NCBI GenBank assembly: GCA_016703945.1
Contig: JADJBC010000007.1
Span: 62,001-126,000, forward strand
From: Candidatus Aalborgicola danicus
GTDB taxonomy: Bacteria; Pseudomonadota; Gammaproteobacteria; Burkholderiales; Burkholderiaceae_C
Direction of reading: 5' to 3'
Length of the DNA stretch: 64,000 nt
Position numbers and translations under genes: made by a program. How positions within the stretch are numbered: the stretch's first letter is position 1; each line of letters starts with the position of its first letter. The notes under the pieces were generated by a model that ran no database searches, was not told the origin of the DNA, and saw only the letters and a list, made by a program, of their open reading frames with translations. Positions 1 to 9,335 of the stretch are shown one piece after another.

Positions 1-225
1 ACCCGCATACTTTTTGTCCTGTGGAATGGCCCCCAGCGAATTGAATTGAAAAATGCGGTTGTCGCGGCCAATGCTGGTATGGCCCTCAATCACGCAATGT
101 GGCCCGACGGTGGTCCCCGCCGCGATGCGAACATGCGGCCCGATCACGGTGTAGGGGCCTACGGTGACTGAGCTGTCCAGCTCGGCCGCCGGATCAATAA
201 TGGCGCTAGGATGGATGTTCGTCAT
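1..225 (-). CDS. lpxA: UDP-N-acetylglucosamine acyltransferase LpxA (N-terminal part, cut by window edge)
   Basis: First 75 codons of LpxA, which transfers the R-3-hydroxyacyl chain from acyl-ACP to UDP-GlcNAc, the first step of lipid A synthesis in the cytoplasm. The reading from the ATG at 225 begins MTNIHPSAIIDP and runs into hexapeptide-repeat rungs (VGPYTVIGPHV, IEGHTSIG) that form the left-handed beta helix; FNSLGAIPQDKKY is the usual LpxA wording. The gene is the next member of the run lpxD-fabZ-lpxA, 19 bp behind fabZ. The C-terminal part lies beyond the window. Confidence 0.95.
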   Translation of the reverse strand, partial: MTNIHPSAIIDPAAELDSSVTVGPYTVIGPHVRIAAGTTVGPHCVIEGHTSIGRDNRIFQFNSLGAIPQDKKYAG

Positions 226-244
226 GGCTGTGTACCTCGCGAGT

Positions 245-685
245 TCACGCAATGGTACGCATGGTGCACATCAGTTCGGCTTCACAGGCCACGTTGCCGT
301 CGACCCGTGTAACACCCTTGAACTTGAAGATACCAGCTTTGTGGCGCACCAATTCCACATCCATGATCAATTGATCCCCTGGCTCAACCGGACGCTTGAA
401 GCGGGCGCCATCAATACCGGCAAAGTAGTACACGGTCTTGTCATCAGGCGTTACACCCATGGTATCGAACGACAGCAGTGCTGCTGCCTGGGCCATGGCT
501 TCGAGCATGAGGACGCCTGGCATGACCGGGCGGTGGGGGAAATGCCCACTAAAAAACGGCTCATTGATCGAGACATTTTTGAGTGCCTGGATGGATTTTC
601 CCTTTTCAACCGACAGGACACGGTCCACCATCAGAAAGGGGTAACGATGGGGCAGCTGTTTGAGAATTTCGTGGATATCCATCAT
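245..685 (-). CDS. fabZ: 3-hydroxyacyl-ACP dehydratase FabZ
   Basis: 146 aa hot-dog-fold dehydratase that removes water from R-3-hydroxyacyl-ACP in fatty acid elongation, and so competes with LpxA and LpxD for the same substrate. The motif LPHRYPFLMVDR near residue 10 and the catalytic stretch GHFPHRPVMPGVLMLEAMAQ (His and Glu of the FabZ active site) are intact. Length is normal for the family. The start ATG at 685 overlaps the lpxD stop (ATGA), which indicates translational coupling; a second ATG follows directly (MMDIHEIL), so either could be used. Confidence 0.97.
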   Translation of the reverse strand: MMDIHEILKQLPHRYPFLMVDRVLSVEKGKSIQALKNVSINEPFFSGHFPHRPVMPGVLMLEAMAQAAALLSFDTMGVTPDDKTVYYFAGIDGARFKRPVEPGDQLIMDVELVRHKAGIFKFKGVTRVDGNVACEAELMCTMRTIA

Positions 686-1656
686 TTTTTTGTCTCTTTT
701 TCCAAAGTCTTGATCCGGTCACGCAGGCTGTGCAATTGCTTCAAGGTAGCCGCGTTGCGCTCCCAGACGGCGTTGTCGTCGATCGGGAATATGCCAGTGT
801 AGTGCCCGGGCTTCAAAATGGATTTGCTGACCAGGGTTCCGGCCGAAATATTGACATGCGCGCCCAGTGTCAAATGGCCCAAAATCACGGCCCCACCGCC
901 CACCGTGCAATGCTCACCGATGTTTGCACTGCCCGCCACACCGACGCACCCGGCCATCGCCGTATGGCGGCCGACACGGACGTTGTGGCCAATCTGGATC
1001 AGGTTATCGAGTTTGACGCCATCTTCTATGACCGTGTCCTGGAGAGCGCCCCGGTCAATACAGGTGTTGGCGCCAATTTCCACGTCGTTGCCAATACACA
1101 CTGCGCCAAGCTGCTCGATTTTCTCCCAGGCATCGCCATTGGGCGCAAACCCGAATCCGTCAGCCCCAATCACCACGCCAGGGTGGACGATACAACGCTC
1201 CCCTACCACGCAGTCCTCTCCCACCGTCACACGCGACTTCAGCACGGTATTTGCGCCAATGCGCGCACGCCGCTCCACCACGCACAAGGCGCCTATGGAC
1301 GCGGTGGGATGCACCACGGCTTCGGCATCAATTACCGCACTGGGATGAACAAAGGCCCCCGGGAGCTGATCGCGCCCACGCTTCCACAACTGGGTTAGTC
1401 GCGCAAAGTAAAGATAGGGTTGCTCCGCCACGATGCAGGCCCCTCGCTCCAGCGCCGCGTCCTTCATCTGCGGGGCCACGATGACACAGGCCGCCCGCGA
1501 AGCTTGCAGTTGCGGCTGGTATCGGGGGTTGCTGAGAAAGCTGATCTGCTGGGGTGTTGCAGTCTCCAGAGAGGCAAGACCAGTCACCACCTGAGCCGCA
1601 TCACCATACAGCTCTCCTCCGAGGGCAGCGACAACCGACGACAGATCCAGCTTCAT
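682..1656 (-). CDS. lpxD: UDP-3-O-(3-hydroxyacyl)glucosamine N-acyltransferase LpxD
   Basis: 324 aa enzyme that adds the second R-3-hydroxyacyl chain, to the 2-amino group, in lipid A synthesis. The N-terminal uridine-binding domain includes the phrase ISFLSNPRYQPQL. Many hexapeptide repeats follow (VIGADGFGFAP, NTCIDRGA, IQIGHNVRVG), and the C-terminal helix contains ERNAATLKQLHSLRDRI. The catalytic His fits IQIGHNV. It sits between skp and fabZ as in most betaproteobacteria and overlaps fabZ by 4 bp. Confidence 0.97.
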   Translation of the reverse strand: MKLDLSSVVAALGGELYGDAAQVVTGLASLETATPQQISFLSNPRYQPQLQASRAACVIVAPQMKDAALERGACIVAEQPYLYFARLTQLWKRGRDQLPGAFVHPSAVIDAEAVVHPTASIGALCVVERRARIGANTVLKSRVTVGEDCVVGERCIVHPGVVIGADGFGFAPNGDAWEKIEQLGAVCIGNDVEIGANTCIDRGALQDTVIEDGVKLDNLIQIGHNVRVGRHTAMAGCVGVAGSANIGEHCTVGGGAVILGHLTLGAHVNISAGTLVSKSILKPGHYTGIFPIDDNAVWERNAATLKQLHSLRDRIKTLEKETKK

Positions 1657-1680
1657 ACGGCCTCGTCGGCGCGCAAGAGT

Positions 1681-2190
1681 TTATTTTCCGCCGTTATTGA
1701 GAATTTTGAGGACTTTTTCGGTGATGTCATGTTTGGTGTTGACATACACCACTTCCTGCAGAACCATATCAAATTTTTCAGCATCGGCCACTTGTTTGAC
1801 CGCCTTGGTAGCCCGATCCAGAACCTGTTGGAGTTCTTCGTTTCGACGTCCGTTGAGATCTTCCTGAAACTCACGTTGGCGGCGTTGCAGATCACGGGTC
1901 AACTCCGCACCCTCTTTTTGCCGACTGATGCGCTGACTTTCACTCAGTGTTGGCTGGTCACGCTCAAACTTTTCGCCAAACGCCTTGAGGGCAGCCTGTT
2001 GGTCAAGCAACTCCTTTTGTCGCTTGGAGAATTCTTGTTCCAGTTTGGCCTGCGCCGCTTTGGCCGGGGTGGACTGTGTCGTGATCGTTTGGGTGTTGAT
2101 GTAGCCGACCTTGAATTCTTGCGCAACGGCTGCGTACGAACTGACTGCCAACCCTGCCGAAACGAACCAGGCTATTTTTGAAGTATTCAT
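1681..2190 (-). CDS. skp: Periplasmic chaperone Skp/OmpH family protein
   Basis: 169 aa secreted chaperone that holds unfolded outer-membrane proteins on their way to the Bam complex. An N-terminal signal peptide (MNTSKIAWFVSAGLAVSSYAAVAQ, cleavage probably after AVAQ or nearby) is followed by the short beta strand FKVGYINTQTI and a long charged, Gln/Lys/Glu-rich coiled coil at about residues 40-130 that forms the tentacle arms. The C-terminal strand VLQEVVYVNTKHDIT completes the trimer body. The start overlaps the bamA stop codon by one base, so expression is coupled to its partner. Confidence 0.95.
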   Translation of the reverse strand: MNTSKIAWFVSAGLAVSSYAAVAQEFKVGYINTQTITTQSTPAKAAQAKLEQEFSKRQKELLDQQAALKAFGEKFERDQPTLSESQRISRQKEGAELTRDLQRRQREFQEDLNGRRNEELQQVLDRATKAVKQVADAEKFDMVLQEVVYVNTKHDITEKVLKILNNGGK

Positions 2191-4487
2191 TAGAAAGAGC
2201 TTCCAATCTGGAATTGCAGTGTTTGGATTCTATCGTTTTCGAATTGTTTGACCGGTTTTGCAAACGCGAGGCGCAAGGGTCCGACCGGAGAAATCCAGCT
2301 GATACCCACACCGTAAGAACTCCGCATGTCGCCCAGCTGAATGGCTTCGTCCGGGCCATAAATGCCACCGGCATCCATGAAGGCATAAACACGCAAAGTG
2401 CGATCCTTGCCGCCTCCGGGAAGGGGGGACAGCAACTCTGCATTGAAGTTGATCTTCTTGGTACCACCCGTAGATGTCAAACCAAGGCTACGTTGTGCTC
2501 CGGTCGTCAAGCTGCCTTGTTCAAATCCCCTTACCGAGCCCAGTCCGCCAGAGTAGAAGTTCTTGAAAATAGGGTACGGCGAATCGCCGGTTCCAGATCC
2601 TACAGAAAGCTCCGCATTCAATGCTGCCGTGATCTTGTTGGTCACAGGAATGTACTGCTGGTAGACAGAAGTTGCCCGCACATACTTCAGCTCACCGGCC
2701 ACGCTCCACTCGGCCGAAGCCTTGATGACTTTTCCCACCGTCGGCACCAAGGCGCTGTCACGGGTGTCTCTGCCCCAACCCACCGTCAAGGGGACTGCCA
2801 TACTGGTGAAGCCAAATCGATTGGCGAAATCCTGGTAAACAACAGGCAACAGGCTTCCCGGAACTACCGTGGTTTGGTCGACACCCAGCCCGAAGAAAAC
2901 CGTGTCGTACTCGGTAAATGGTACTCCAAATCGAACACTTCCCCCAGTGGTCTCAATCGCGTAGCTATCAATGTCCACATACGGTTTGGTATTCCGCTGG
3001 TACAGATCAATGGTCCGCGATACGCCGTCTTCCGTGAAGTACGGGTTGGTGGTGTTGAACACCAACGTGCGGTTTTGTTTGCTCGTGTTCAGCTCAATGC
3101 CCAGCGAATTGCCCGAACCAAATGCATTGTCTTGCTTGAATCCGAATGACACACCAAACCCATCAGCACTGGAAATACCAGCACCCAAACTGATGCTTCC
3201 GGTGGGCTTTTCCGATACGGTCACGGTGAGGTCCACCTGGTCAAAAGATCCCGGAACCTCCGACGTATCCAGATTCACCTCCTTGAAATAACCCAGGCGG
3301 TCAACCCGGTTGCGTGACAATTTGATTTTTTCGCCGTCGTACCAGGAGGCTTCAAGTTGCCGAAACTCACGGCGAATCACTTCGTCCCGCGTGCGATCGT
3401 TCCCAGCCACGTTGACGCGACGAACATAAACACGCCGCGATGGATCTGCCTGCAAGGTTACCTCGACGCGATTGGTGGCCCGGTCAATGTTGGTACGCGC
3501 TTCGATCCTTGAAAAGGCGTATCCAAAGTTGCCAAAGTGGTCTGTAAAGGCCTTGACGGTTACAGCGACCATGTCGGCGTTGTAGGGTTGCCCTGCCTGA
3601 ATGGCGACCAAGGAACGAAACTCTTCTTCGCGGCCCAGAAAATTTCCGGCAAGGCTGACTTTGGACACGACAAACTGCTCACCTTCACTGACGTTGATCG
3701 TGATGGAAATGTCCTGTTTGTTGGGGGAAATGGCGACCTGCGTCGACTCCACCTTGAACTCAAGGTAGCCACGCGCGACGTAATACGAGCGCAAGGACTC
3801 CAGGTCGGCATTCAGCTTGGTTCGCGCATATCGATCGGACTTGGTATACCAGCTCAACCAGCCACCCGTGTCCAAATCGAACAGACCGCGCAGCGTCGAC
3901 TCGGAAAAAGCCTTGTTACCCACGATGCGGATGTCGTTAATTTTTGCCGGTTCACCTTCGACGACGGCAAAGCTCAGGTTCACGCGGTTACGCTCAATCG
4001 GCGTGACGGTCGTAATCACCTCCGAGGCGTACATACTGCGATTGATATATTGCCGCTTTAGCTCCTGCTCAGCACGGTCCACCAAAGCCTTGTCAAAGGG
4101 GCGCCCGTCGGCCAAGCCAATCTGTACCAGCGCCTTCTTCAGAACGTCCTTGTCAAACTCCTTGGCACCGACGAAATCGATTTCGGAAATTGTTGGCCGC
4201 TCTTCGACGATCACGACGAGAACATCCGCGTTCACTTCGATACGGACGTCTTTGAACAGCCCCAATCCGAACAAGGCTTTGATGGAAGCCGCAGCCTTGT
4301 CATCACTGTAGGTGTCACCGACCCGCACCGGCAGGGATGCAAAAATGGTCCCCGCCTCCGCCCTTTGCAGGCCTTCAACCCGAATATCCTTGACGGTAAA
4401 CGGCTCTACCGCCAACGCGCCCTGCATGACCAGAAGCGACGCGGCCGCAACAGAAACGCGGCGCAGAAAATTACGATTGAATTGCAT
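2190..4487 (-). CDS. bamA: Outer membrane protein assembly factor BamA
   Basis: 765 aa Omp85 protein, the central insertase for beta-barrel proteins in the outer membrane. I chose the ATG at 4487, which gives a normal signal peptide (MQFNRNFLRRVSVAAASLLV, cleaved near ALA-VEPF); an upstream in-frame start would add 17 residues without signal character. Five POTRA repeats cover about residues 25-420 (FTVKDIRVEGLQR, ISEIDFVGAKEF, INDIRIVGNKAF, VSKVSLAGNF, VRRVNVAGNDRTRDEVIRRE). The barrel follows with the VRGF lock motif (GGLGSVRGFEQGSL), and the protein ends in Phe (FQIGSSF), the usual Bam signature. Genes rseP, skp and lpxD surround it, an envelope-biogenesis neighbourhood often under sigma-E control. 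Confidence 0.97.
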   Translation of the reverse strand: MQFNRNFLRRVSVAAASLLVMQGALAVEPFTVKDIRVEGLQRAEAGTIFASLPVRVGDTYSDDKAAASIKALFGLGLFKDVRIEVNADVLVVIVEERPTISEIDFVGAKEFDKDVLKKALVQIGLADGRPFDKALVDRAEQELKRQYINRSMYASEVITTVTPIERNRVNLSFAVVEGEPAKINDIRIVGNKAFSESTLRGLFDLDTGGWLSWYTKSDRYARTKLNADLESLRSYYVARGYLEFKVESTQVAISPNKQDISITINVSEGEQFVVSKVSLAGNFLGREEEFRSLVAIQAGQPYNADMVAVTVKAFTDHFGNFGYAFSRIEARTNIDRATNRVEVTLQADPSRRVYVRRVNVAGNDRTRDEVIRREFRQLEASWYDGEKIKLSRNRVDRLGYFKEVNLDTSEVPGSFDQVDLTVTVSEKPTGSISLGAGISSADGFGVSFGFKQDNAFGSGNSLGIELNTSKQNRTLVFNTTNPYFTEDGVSRTIDLYQRNTKPYVDIDSYAIETTGGSVRFGVPFTEYDTVFFGLGVDQTTVVPGSLLPVVYQDFANRFGFTSMAVPLTVGWGRDTRDSALVPTVGKVIKASAEWSVAGELKYVRATSVYQQYIPVTNKITAALNAELSVGSGTGDSPYPIFKNFYSGGLGSVRGFEQGSLTTGAQRSLGLTSTGGTKKINFNAELLSPLPGGGKDRTLRVYAFMDAGGIYGPDEAIQLGDMRSSYGVGISWISPVGPLRLAFAKPVKQFENDRIQTLQFQIGSSF

Positions 4488-4534
4488 TTTTTTCAATTTA
4501 AGTAGTCCGGAGATCGGATGACAGGCTCGATTCG

Positions 4535-5896
4535 TCACTGCAGCAAGCGCGTTACATCATTAACAACTGCAACGGACATCATGGCGAGCAAGAGTACCAA
4601 GCCCACTTTTTGCAGCCGTTCAGTCCACGATGGCGTCACAGGCTTGCCGGAAAGCGCTTCCCAAAGATAATACATCAGGTGCCCACCATCAAGGACCGGC
4701 ACTGGCAGAAGGTTCAGAACACCAAGACTGACGCTCATCAGGGCCAAAAAGACCACATATTGGGTCCAGCCGATAGCCGCCGATTTACCAGCGTAGTCCG
4801 CAATCGCGATCGGGCCGCTGAGGTTCTTGAGGGAGGCGTCGCCAGTCACAATTTGCCCCATGACCCGTAGTGTCAGAGCCGAAATTTCCCAGGTGTGGCT
4901 AATCGCCCGCGAAATCCCTTCGATGAAGCCATATTGAACCCGTGTCATGACGGGAGATGCCCCGACAACAGCCCCGACCCGACCAATGGACTGATCACCA
5001 TCATGCACCAGTTTGGGGGTGACAGCGACTTCAAGACGTTGGCCATCTCGATCCACGAGCCAAGTCTGCTGCCTAGGCTCACCCAAACGACCCGACGAAC
5101 GGATGAGTTCGCGCAGTTGCGGCGCATCGACAATGTCGATTGTGCCGACACGCAGCACCACATCACCCGCCTTCAGTTTCGAAGCCGCAGCGGCACCGTC
5201 TGGCGCCAGGGGCCCCAGTTGCGCACGCGAATAGGGACCGATCACGCCTATCTGCTGAAAAAGTTGCGCATCCGCGTGGCGGGCATCCAGTGTTGTCAAG
5301 GGCAACAGAACCAAGCGGGTGTTAGGATTCAGATTGGGCGCAAATTCAATTTCCACATTGCGATGCTCTATGGCGCCCCGAGCCAGCCACCAACGAAGTC
5401 CGTCAAACGAGGCGATTCCCGTAAGAGTTTCCCCCTCGAACCCGACGTTTTGAACGCGCTCTCCACCGACCAGCCCTGCCGAAGCAAGCACCGACCCTGG
5501 AGGGGGCTTCGCCAATATGGCTTGAGGTTGCTCCTGCCCGATCCAATTGACGATGCTATACAACAACACCGCAAGCAGCAGATTGGCTATCGGCCCCGCA
5601 GAGGCGATTGCAGCCCTAAGTGAAACGGGTTGGGTGTTGAACGCCATAGCGCGCTCGGAGGACGATACTGGCCCCTCCCGTTCATCCAGCATCTTGACGT
5701 AGCCGCCCAGTGGCAGCCATCCAATTACGTACTCGGTGCCAGTCTTTGGCGACGTCCAGCCGACCAGTCGCGGACCAAATCCGACTGAAAATCGCAGGAC
5801 TTTGACACCACAGGCGCGAGCCATTACGTAATGCCCCCACTCATGCACCGCCACCAGCACGGCGATGGCAACAACAAATGCCGCCGCAGTCAACAT
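4535..5896 (-). CDS. rseP: Site-2 intramembrane zinc protease RseP
   Basis: 453 aa inner-membrane metalloprotease that cuts RseA-type anti-sigma factors and signal-peptide remnants. The zinc motif HEWGH (HExxH) lies in the first transmembrane helix, and the second metal site LNLLPVPVLDGGHLMYYLWE is near the C terminus (about residue 395). Two PDZ-type segments lie between them (for example KLKAGDVVLRVGTIDIVDAP). GWLPLGGYVKMLDEREG is family wording. It lies between dxr and bamA in the conserved order, which links envelope stress proteolysis with outer-membrane assembly. Confidence 0.96.
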   Translation of the reverse strand: MLTAAAFVVAIAVLVAVHEWGHYVMARACGVKVLRFSVGFGPRLVGWTSPKTGTEYVIGWLPLGGYVKMLDEREGPVSSSERAMAFNTQPVSLRAAIASAGPIANLLLAVLLYSIVNWIGQEQPQAILAKPPPGSVLASAGLVGGERVQNVGFEGETLTGIASFDGLRWWLARGAIEHRNVEIEFAPNLNPNTRLVLLPLTTLDARHADAQLFQQIGVIGPYSRAQLGPLAPDGAAAASKLKAGDVVLRVGTIDIVDAPQLRELIRSSGRLGEPRQQTWLVDRDGQRLEVAVTPKLVHDGDQSIGRVGAVVGASPVMTRVQYGFIEGISRAISHTWEISALTLRVMGQIVTGDASLKNLSGPIAIADYAGKSAAIGWTQYVVFLALMSVSLGVLNLLPVPVLDGGHLMYYLWEALSGKPVTPSWTERLQKVGLVLLLAMMSVAVVNDVTRLLQ

Positions 5897-5914
5897 GTCA
5901 GACGATTTCCACGG

Positions 5915-7114
5915 TCAGGCACGCCGTTGAGACACAGCGTTTTCCGCAGCCTGTCTGGATTGCCTGTCGATCTCCAAAAGATCATCCAGCGTTTCTGGAG
6001 CAACCGGTCGAATGCATTCCAAGACCTCGGTGTTGACATGGTGGATCTGGTCGAACCGAATCTTTCGTTGAAGGAACGCTTCAACCGCCACTTCATTGGT
6101 CGCATTTAATACAGCTGTTGTACCTGGTGGTGCATCCAGTGCCGCCCACGCAAGACCCAGGCCCGGGTAACGCTGTTGGTGAGCTGGCGTGTCTACAGCT
6201 TCAAAACTAAGCCCCTGCATCCTCGAGAAATCCAATGCCGAAGCGCCGGACGTAATGCGATCCGGCCAGGAAAGCCCATACGCTATAGGACCCCGCATAT
6301 CTGGGGTGCCCAACTGCGCAACAACCGAGTTGTCAACATACTGGACCATGGAGTGAATCACGCTCTGGGGATGAATGACCACTTGAATCTGCTGGGAGGT
6401 GACACCAAAAAGGAATCGGGCTTCGATGACCTCCAGCGCCTTGTTCATCATGGTCGCGGAGTCAACGGATATTTTGCGCCCCATGACCCAGTTGGGATGG
6501 GCACAAGCCTCTTCAGGAGTCACTTCCCGCAATGTCAACGGATCACGATTGCGAAATGGCCCGCCCGACGCCGTGAGGATGATTTTGTCAATCCGTTCAG
6601 CCCAAAGCTGCGGATCCGATGGTAATGACTGAAACACCGCAGAATGCTCGCTGTCAATGGGCAGCAATGTGGCTCCACCCAGTTTGACCGTATCCATGAA
6701 CAACTGCCCACCAACCACCAAGGCTTCCTTGTTGGCCAGTAACAGGCGCTTGCCAGCTTTGGCAGCCGCTAGGCAAGGAGCGAGTCCGGCAGCACCCACA
6801 ATGGCGGCCATGACAATATCCGTCAACTCGTGCGCAGCCACCATTTCAATTGCGGTAGCTCCCCACAGCACCTCGGTGGCCAAGCCCTCCGCGATGCACG
6901 ACTGGCGCAACAACTTGCCGTGGGCTTCACTCGCCATGACAGCAAACTTCGGCTTGTGTTGAGCGCATTGCGCAAGCATGACCTCAACACTGGTTGACGC
7001 TGTTAATGCAAAAACTTCATATCGATCGGGATGGCGGGCGATCACGTCTAATGTACTGACGCCGATGGAGCCGGTCGCGCCCAACACAACGACCCTGGAT
7101 TTGTCCGAATTCAT
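5915..7114 (-). CDS. dxr: 1-deoxy-D-xylulose 5-phosphate reductoisomerase
   Basis: 399 aa NADPH-dependent enzyme of the MEP pathway that makes 2-C-methylerythritol 4-phosphate, so feeding undecaprenyl phosphate synthesis by the neighbouring uppS. The N-terminal Rossmann motif is VLGATGSIGVST. The metal and substrate residues fall in LLPIDSEHSAVFQ, LTASGGPF and HPNWVMGRKISVDSATMMNK. The C-terminal helical domain ends VLECIRPVAPETLDDLLEID. The ATG at 7114 overlaps the cdsA stop (ATGA). Confidence 0.97.
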   Translation of the reverse strand: MNSDKSRVVVLGATGSIGVSTLDVIARHPDRYEVFALTASTSVEVMLAQCAQHKPKFAVMASEAHGKLLRQSCIAEGLATEVLWGATAIEMVAAHELTDIVMAAIVGAAGLAPCLAAAKAGKRLLLANKEALVVGGQLFMDTVKLGGATLLPIDSEHSAVFQSLPSDPQLWAERIDKIILTASGGPFRNRDPLTLREVTPEEACAHPNWVMGRKISVDSATMMNKALEVIEARFLFGVTSQQIQVVIHPQSVIHSMVQYVDNSVVAQLGTPDMRGPIAYGLSWPDRITSGASALDFSRMQGLSFEAVDTPAHQQRYPGLGLAWAALDAPPGTTAVLNATNEVAVEAFLQRKIRFDQIHHVNTEVLECIRPVAPETLDDLLEIDRQSRQAAENAVSQRRA

Positions 7115-7956
7115 AAGCTGGCAAACATCATCGCAAGTGGGAGTATGGGTAGCAGTGCATCGACCCGGTCAAGTACACCGCCATGCCCCGGTAGCAGACC
7201 ACTGCTGTCTTTGACACCCGCACTGCGTTTGAACAGGGACTCTACCAAGTCTCCAACAATACTCATGCTTGCCAAGAACAAGACAGCCAAAACCATGAAT
7301 CCCCAATGCACTTCCGACAGCCGCGAATAGAGGCTAGGAACCGCCAAGGGCACCGTCGAATCCATTACCCGCCATACCAACGCACAGCCGACAACACCGA
7401 ACATGCCGCCAAAAGCACCTTCCCACGTTTTACCAGGACTGATGCTTGGAGCCAGTTTGCGGTTAAACAATCGCCCACCGAAAGCCCGTCCGAAAAAATA
7501 GGCGAATACATCGGCAACCCACACAAGCACCAACACAGAAAACAAAAAATTTATTCCGATCGTGCGCGCTTGCGCAACCGCCATCCACGCAACAAACAAT
7601 GCGCATATGCCTCCCGTCAAGCGCAGGGCCTGCGGTACGCTGGACCAAGCCTTGACCCCACCGCTGAGCAACCACGCGCTTAGCAAGACCCAGCCGCTGC
7701 CGCTGAGCAACCAAAGCTCCTTCATTGGCCTCAGAAGCAATCCGCCATACCATGCTAACAAACAGGCAACTGCGCACAATGCGGCGACTGCAATAGAGCT
7801 TGATTGTCCATATTGATTCAGACGACCCCACTCCCAAGCACCCGCCGCTATCAGAATCAGTGCAACGGCATAGAAAGCTGCTGGATCGGGATAAAAGACG
7901 GCCGGCAACAAAATGGCCAACATTAACAAGGCCGTAATGACTCTTTGCCTCAGCAT
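7111..7956 (-). CDS. cdsA: Phosphatidate cytidylyltransferase CdsA
   Basis: 281 aa polytopic inner-membrane enzyme that makes CDP-diacylglycerol from CTP and phosphatidic acid, the branch point for all phospholipids. About seven or eight hydrophobic segments are visible. The CdsA signature near the C terminus (SMSIVGDLVESLFKRSAGVKD, then LLPGHGGVLDRVDALL) carries the conserved Asp residues. The segment APSISPGKTWEG is also typical. It is coupled to dxr by a 4-bp overlap. Confidence 0.96.
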   Translation of the reverse strand: MLRQRVITALLMLAILLPAVFYPDPAAFYAVALILIAAGAWEWGRLNQYGQSSSIAVAALCAVACLLAWYGGLLLRPMKELWLLSGSGWVLLSAWLLSGGVKAWSSVPQALRLTGGICALFVAWMAVAQARTIGINFLFSVLVLVWVADVFAYFFGRAFGGRLFNRKLAPSISPGKTWEGAFGGMFGVVGCALVWRVMDSTVPLAVPSLYSRLSEVHWGFMVLAVLFLASMSIVGDLVESLFKRSAGVKDSSGLLPGHGGVLDRVDALLPILPLAMMFASL

Positions 7957-7966
7957 TCGCTACCTT

Positions 7967-8692
7967 TCAAGCATGCAGGTTAGCAGGAACAACCAACTGA
8001 TCTGAGGTTTTTCCAAAACGTCTCTCACGTGTGGCGTACTCCAGCAGCGCCGCATCCAATGCTTGCTCATCAAAGTCAGGCCACAGCAGTTCGCTGAAAT
8101 ACAGTTCCGAGTATGCCGCTTGCCACAGCAGAAAATTGCTCAATCGTTTTTCATTTCCGGTGCGGATTAGCAGATCAGGATCGGCACAATGGCCCATCGC
8201 CATCGCCGCCGAGAGGCTGTGCTCGGTAATTGGAGTACCCGCCGCTGCGAGGCGCGCTGCGGCAGAGGTGATGTCCCAGCGGCCACCATAATTAAAACAG
8301 ACGTTCAATGTTAAGACCGAATTGGTAACGGTTGCAAACTCAGCCTCTTCCAAGCCCGTTCTAATCCGAACGCTCAAATTATCCCTTGCGCCGACAAAGC
8401 GAAGTCGAACGCCTTCCCGTTGCAATTTGGGAACTTCACGTGATAGCGCCAGTACAACAATATCCATCAGGCCGGAAACTTCTTCAACTGGGCGGTTCCA
8501 GTTCTCTGATGAAAAGGCAAACACTGTCAAGACCGAAATACCGCGACTGGGACAGGCGCTGACGATACGCCCGAGGGTATCAACACCCTGCTTGTGACCC
8601 GCAATACGTGGCATATAACGTTTGGAAGCCCATCGGCCATTGCCATCCATGACAATCGCTACATGACTTGGCACGTAAATCCGTTCTTCCAT
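7967..8692 (-). CDS. uppS: Isoprenyl (undecaprenyl) diphosphate synthase UppS
   Basis: 241 aa cis-prenyltransferase that builds the C55 lipid carrier for peptidoglycan and lipopolysaccharide. The active-site motif HVAIVMDGNGRWA, the GHKQGVDTLGRIV segment and the C-terminal GDPD-like LLIRTGNEKRLSNFLLWQAAYSELYF are all intact. The ATG at 8692 gives the usual N terminus. An in-frame TTG at 8726-8728 that overlaps the frr stop (TTGA) would add 12 residues and is a real alternative. Confidence 0.95.
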   Translation of the reverse strand: MEERIYVPSHVAIVMDGNGRWASKRYMPRIAGHKQGVDTLGRIVSACPSRGISVLTVFAFSSENWNRPVEEVSGLMDIVVLALSREVPKLQREGVRLRFVGARDNLSVRIRTGLEEAEFATVTNSVLTLNVCFNYGGRWDITSAAARLAAAGTPITEHSLSAAMAMGHCADPDLLIRTGNEKRLSNFLLWQAAYSELYFSELLWPDFDEQALDAALLEYATRERRFGKTSDQLVVPANLHA

Positions 8693-8724
8693 AAATGCCC
8701 CATGGATCAAGTTTGAGTCCGGCG

Positions 8725-9285
8725 TCAAACCGCCATGATGTCATGTTCTTTAGAAGCCACCAAGCGATCAATTTCAGAAATGTGTCGGTCTGTGAGTTTC
8801 TGAATTTCCGCCTCGGATCGCTTCTGATCATCTTCGGAAGCCAATTTTTCTTTCACCAGCTTCTTGACCGCTTCATTGGCATCTCGCCGTAGGTTACGGA
8901 CTGCAATCTTGGCACTTTCACCTTCACCCCGCACGACCTTGGTCAATTCACGTCGACGCTCTTCCGTCATAACGGGCATCGGTATGCGAATCAGGTCTCC
9001 CATGCTGGATGGATTGAGACCCAAGTCGCTATCACGAATGGCCTTTTCAATCTTGGCGCCCATTCCCTTTTCCCAAGGCTGCACGCTAATAGTGCGAGCG
9101 TCTAGCAAGGACAGATTGGCTACCTGACTGATTGGCAACATAGCACCGTAATAGTCCACATGAACGCTGTCCAGCAGGGCTGGGTTGGCGCGCCCGGTCC
9201 GAATCTTCGTCAAGTTGTGTTTGAACGCAGCGATGGACTGGTCCATCTTGCCATCTAGTGTTTTTTTGATTTCATCAATCGCCAT
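8725..9285 (-). CDS. frr: Ribosome recycling factor
   Basis: 186 aa protein that splits post-termination ribosomes together with EF-G. It shows the typical pattern: KMDQSIAAFKHNLTKIRTGRANPALLD, the hinge domain VDYYGAMLPISQVANL, RTISVQPWEKGM, then the long C-terminal helices with LRRDANEAVKKLVKE. Length matches the family (185-186 aa). It follows pyrH with a 50-bp gap and overlaps or abuts uppS, as in other proteobacteria. Confidence 0.97.
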   Translation of the reverse strand: MAIDEIKKTLDGKMDQSIAAFKHNLTKIRTGRANPALLDSVHVDYYGAMLPISQVANLSLLDARTISVQPWEKGMGAKIEKAIRDSDLGLNPSSMGDLIRIPMPVMTEERRRELTKVVRGEGESAKIAVRNLRRDANEAVKKLVKEKLASEDDQKRSEAEIQKLTDRHISEIDRLVASKEHDIMAV

Positions 9286-9335
9286 TGCTCATTCTCCGAA
9301 TATCAAGCCTATGATTCAGGCACAGTCTGTCGCAC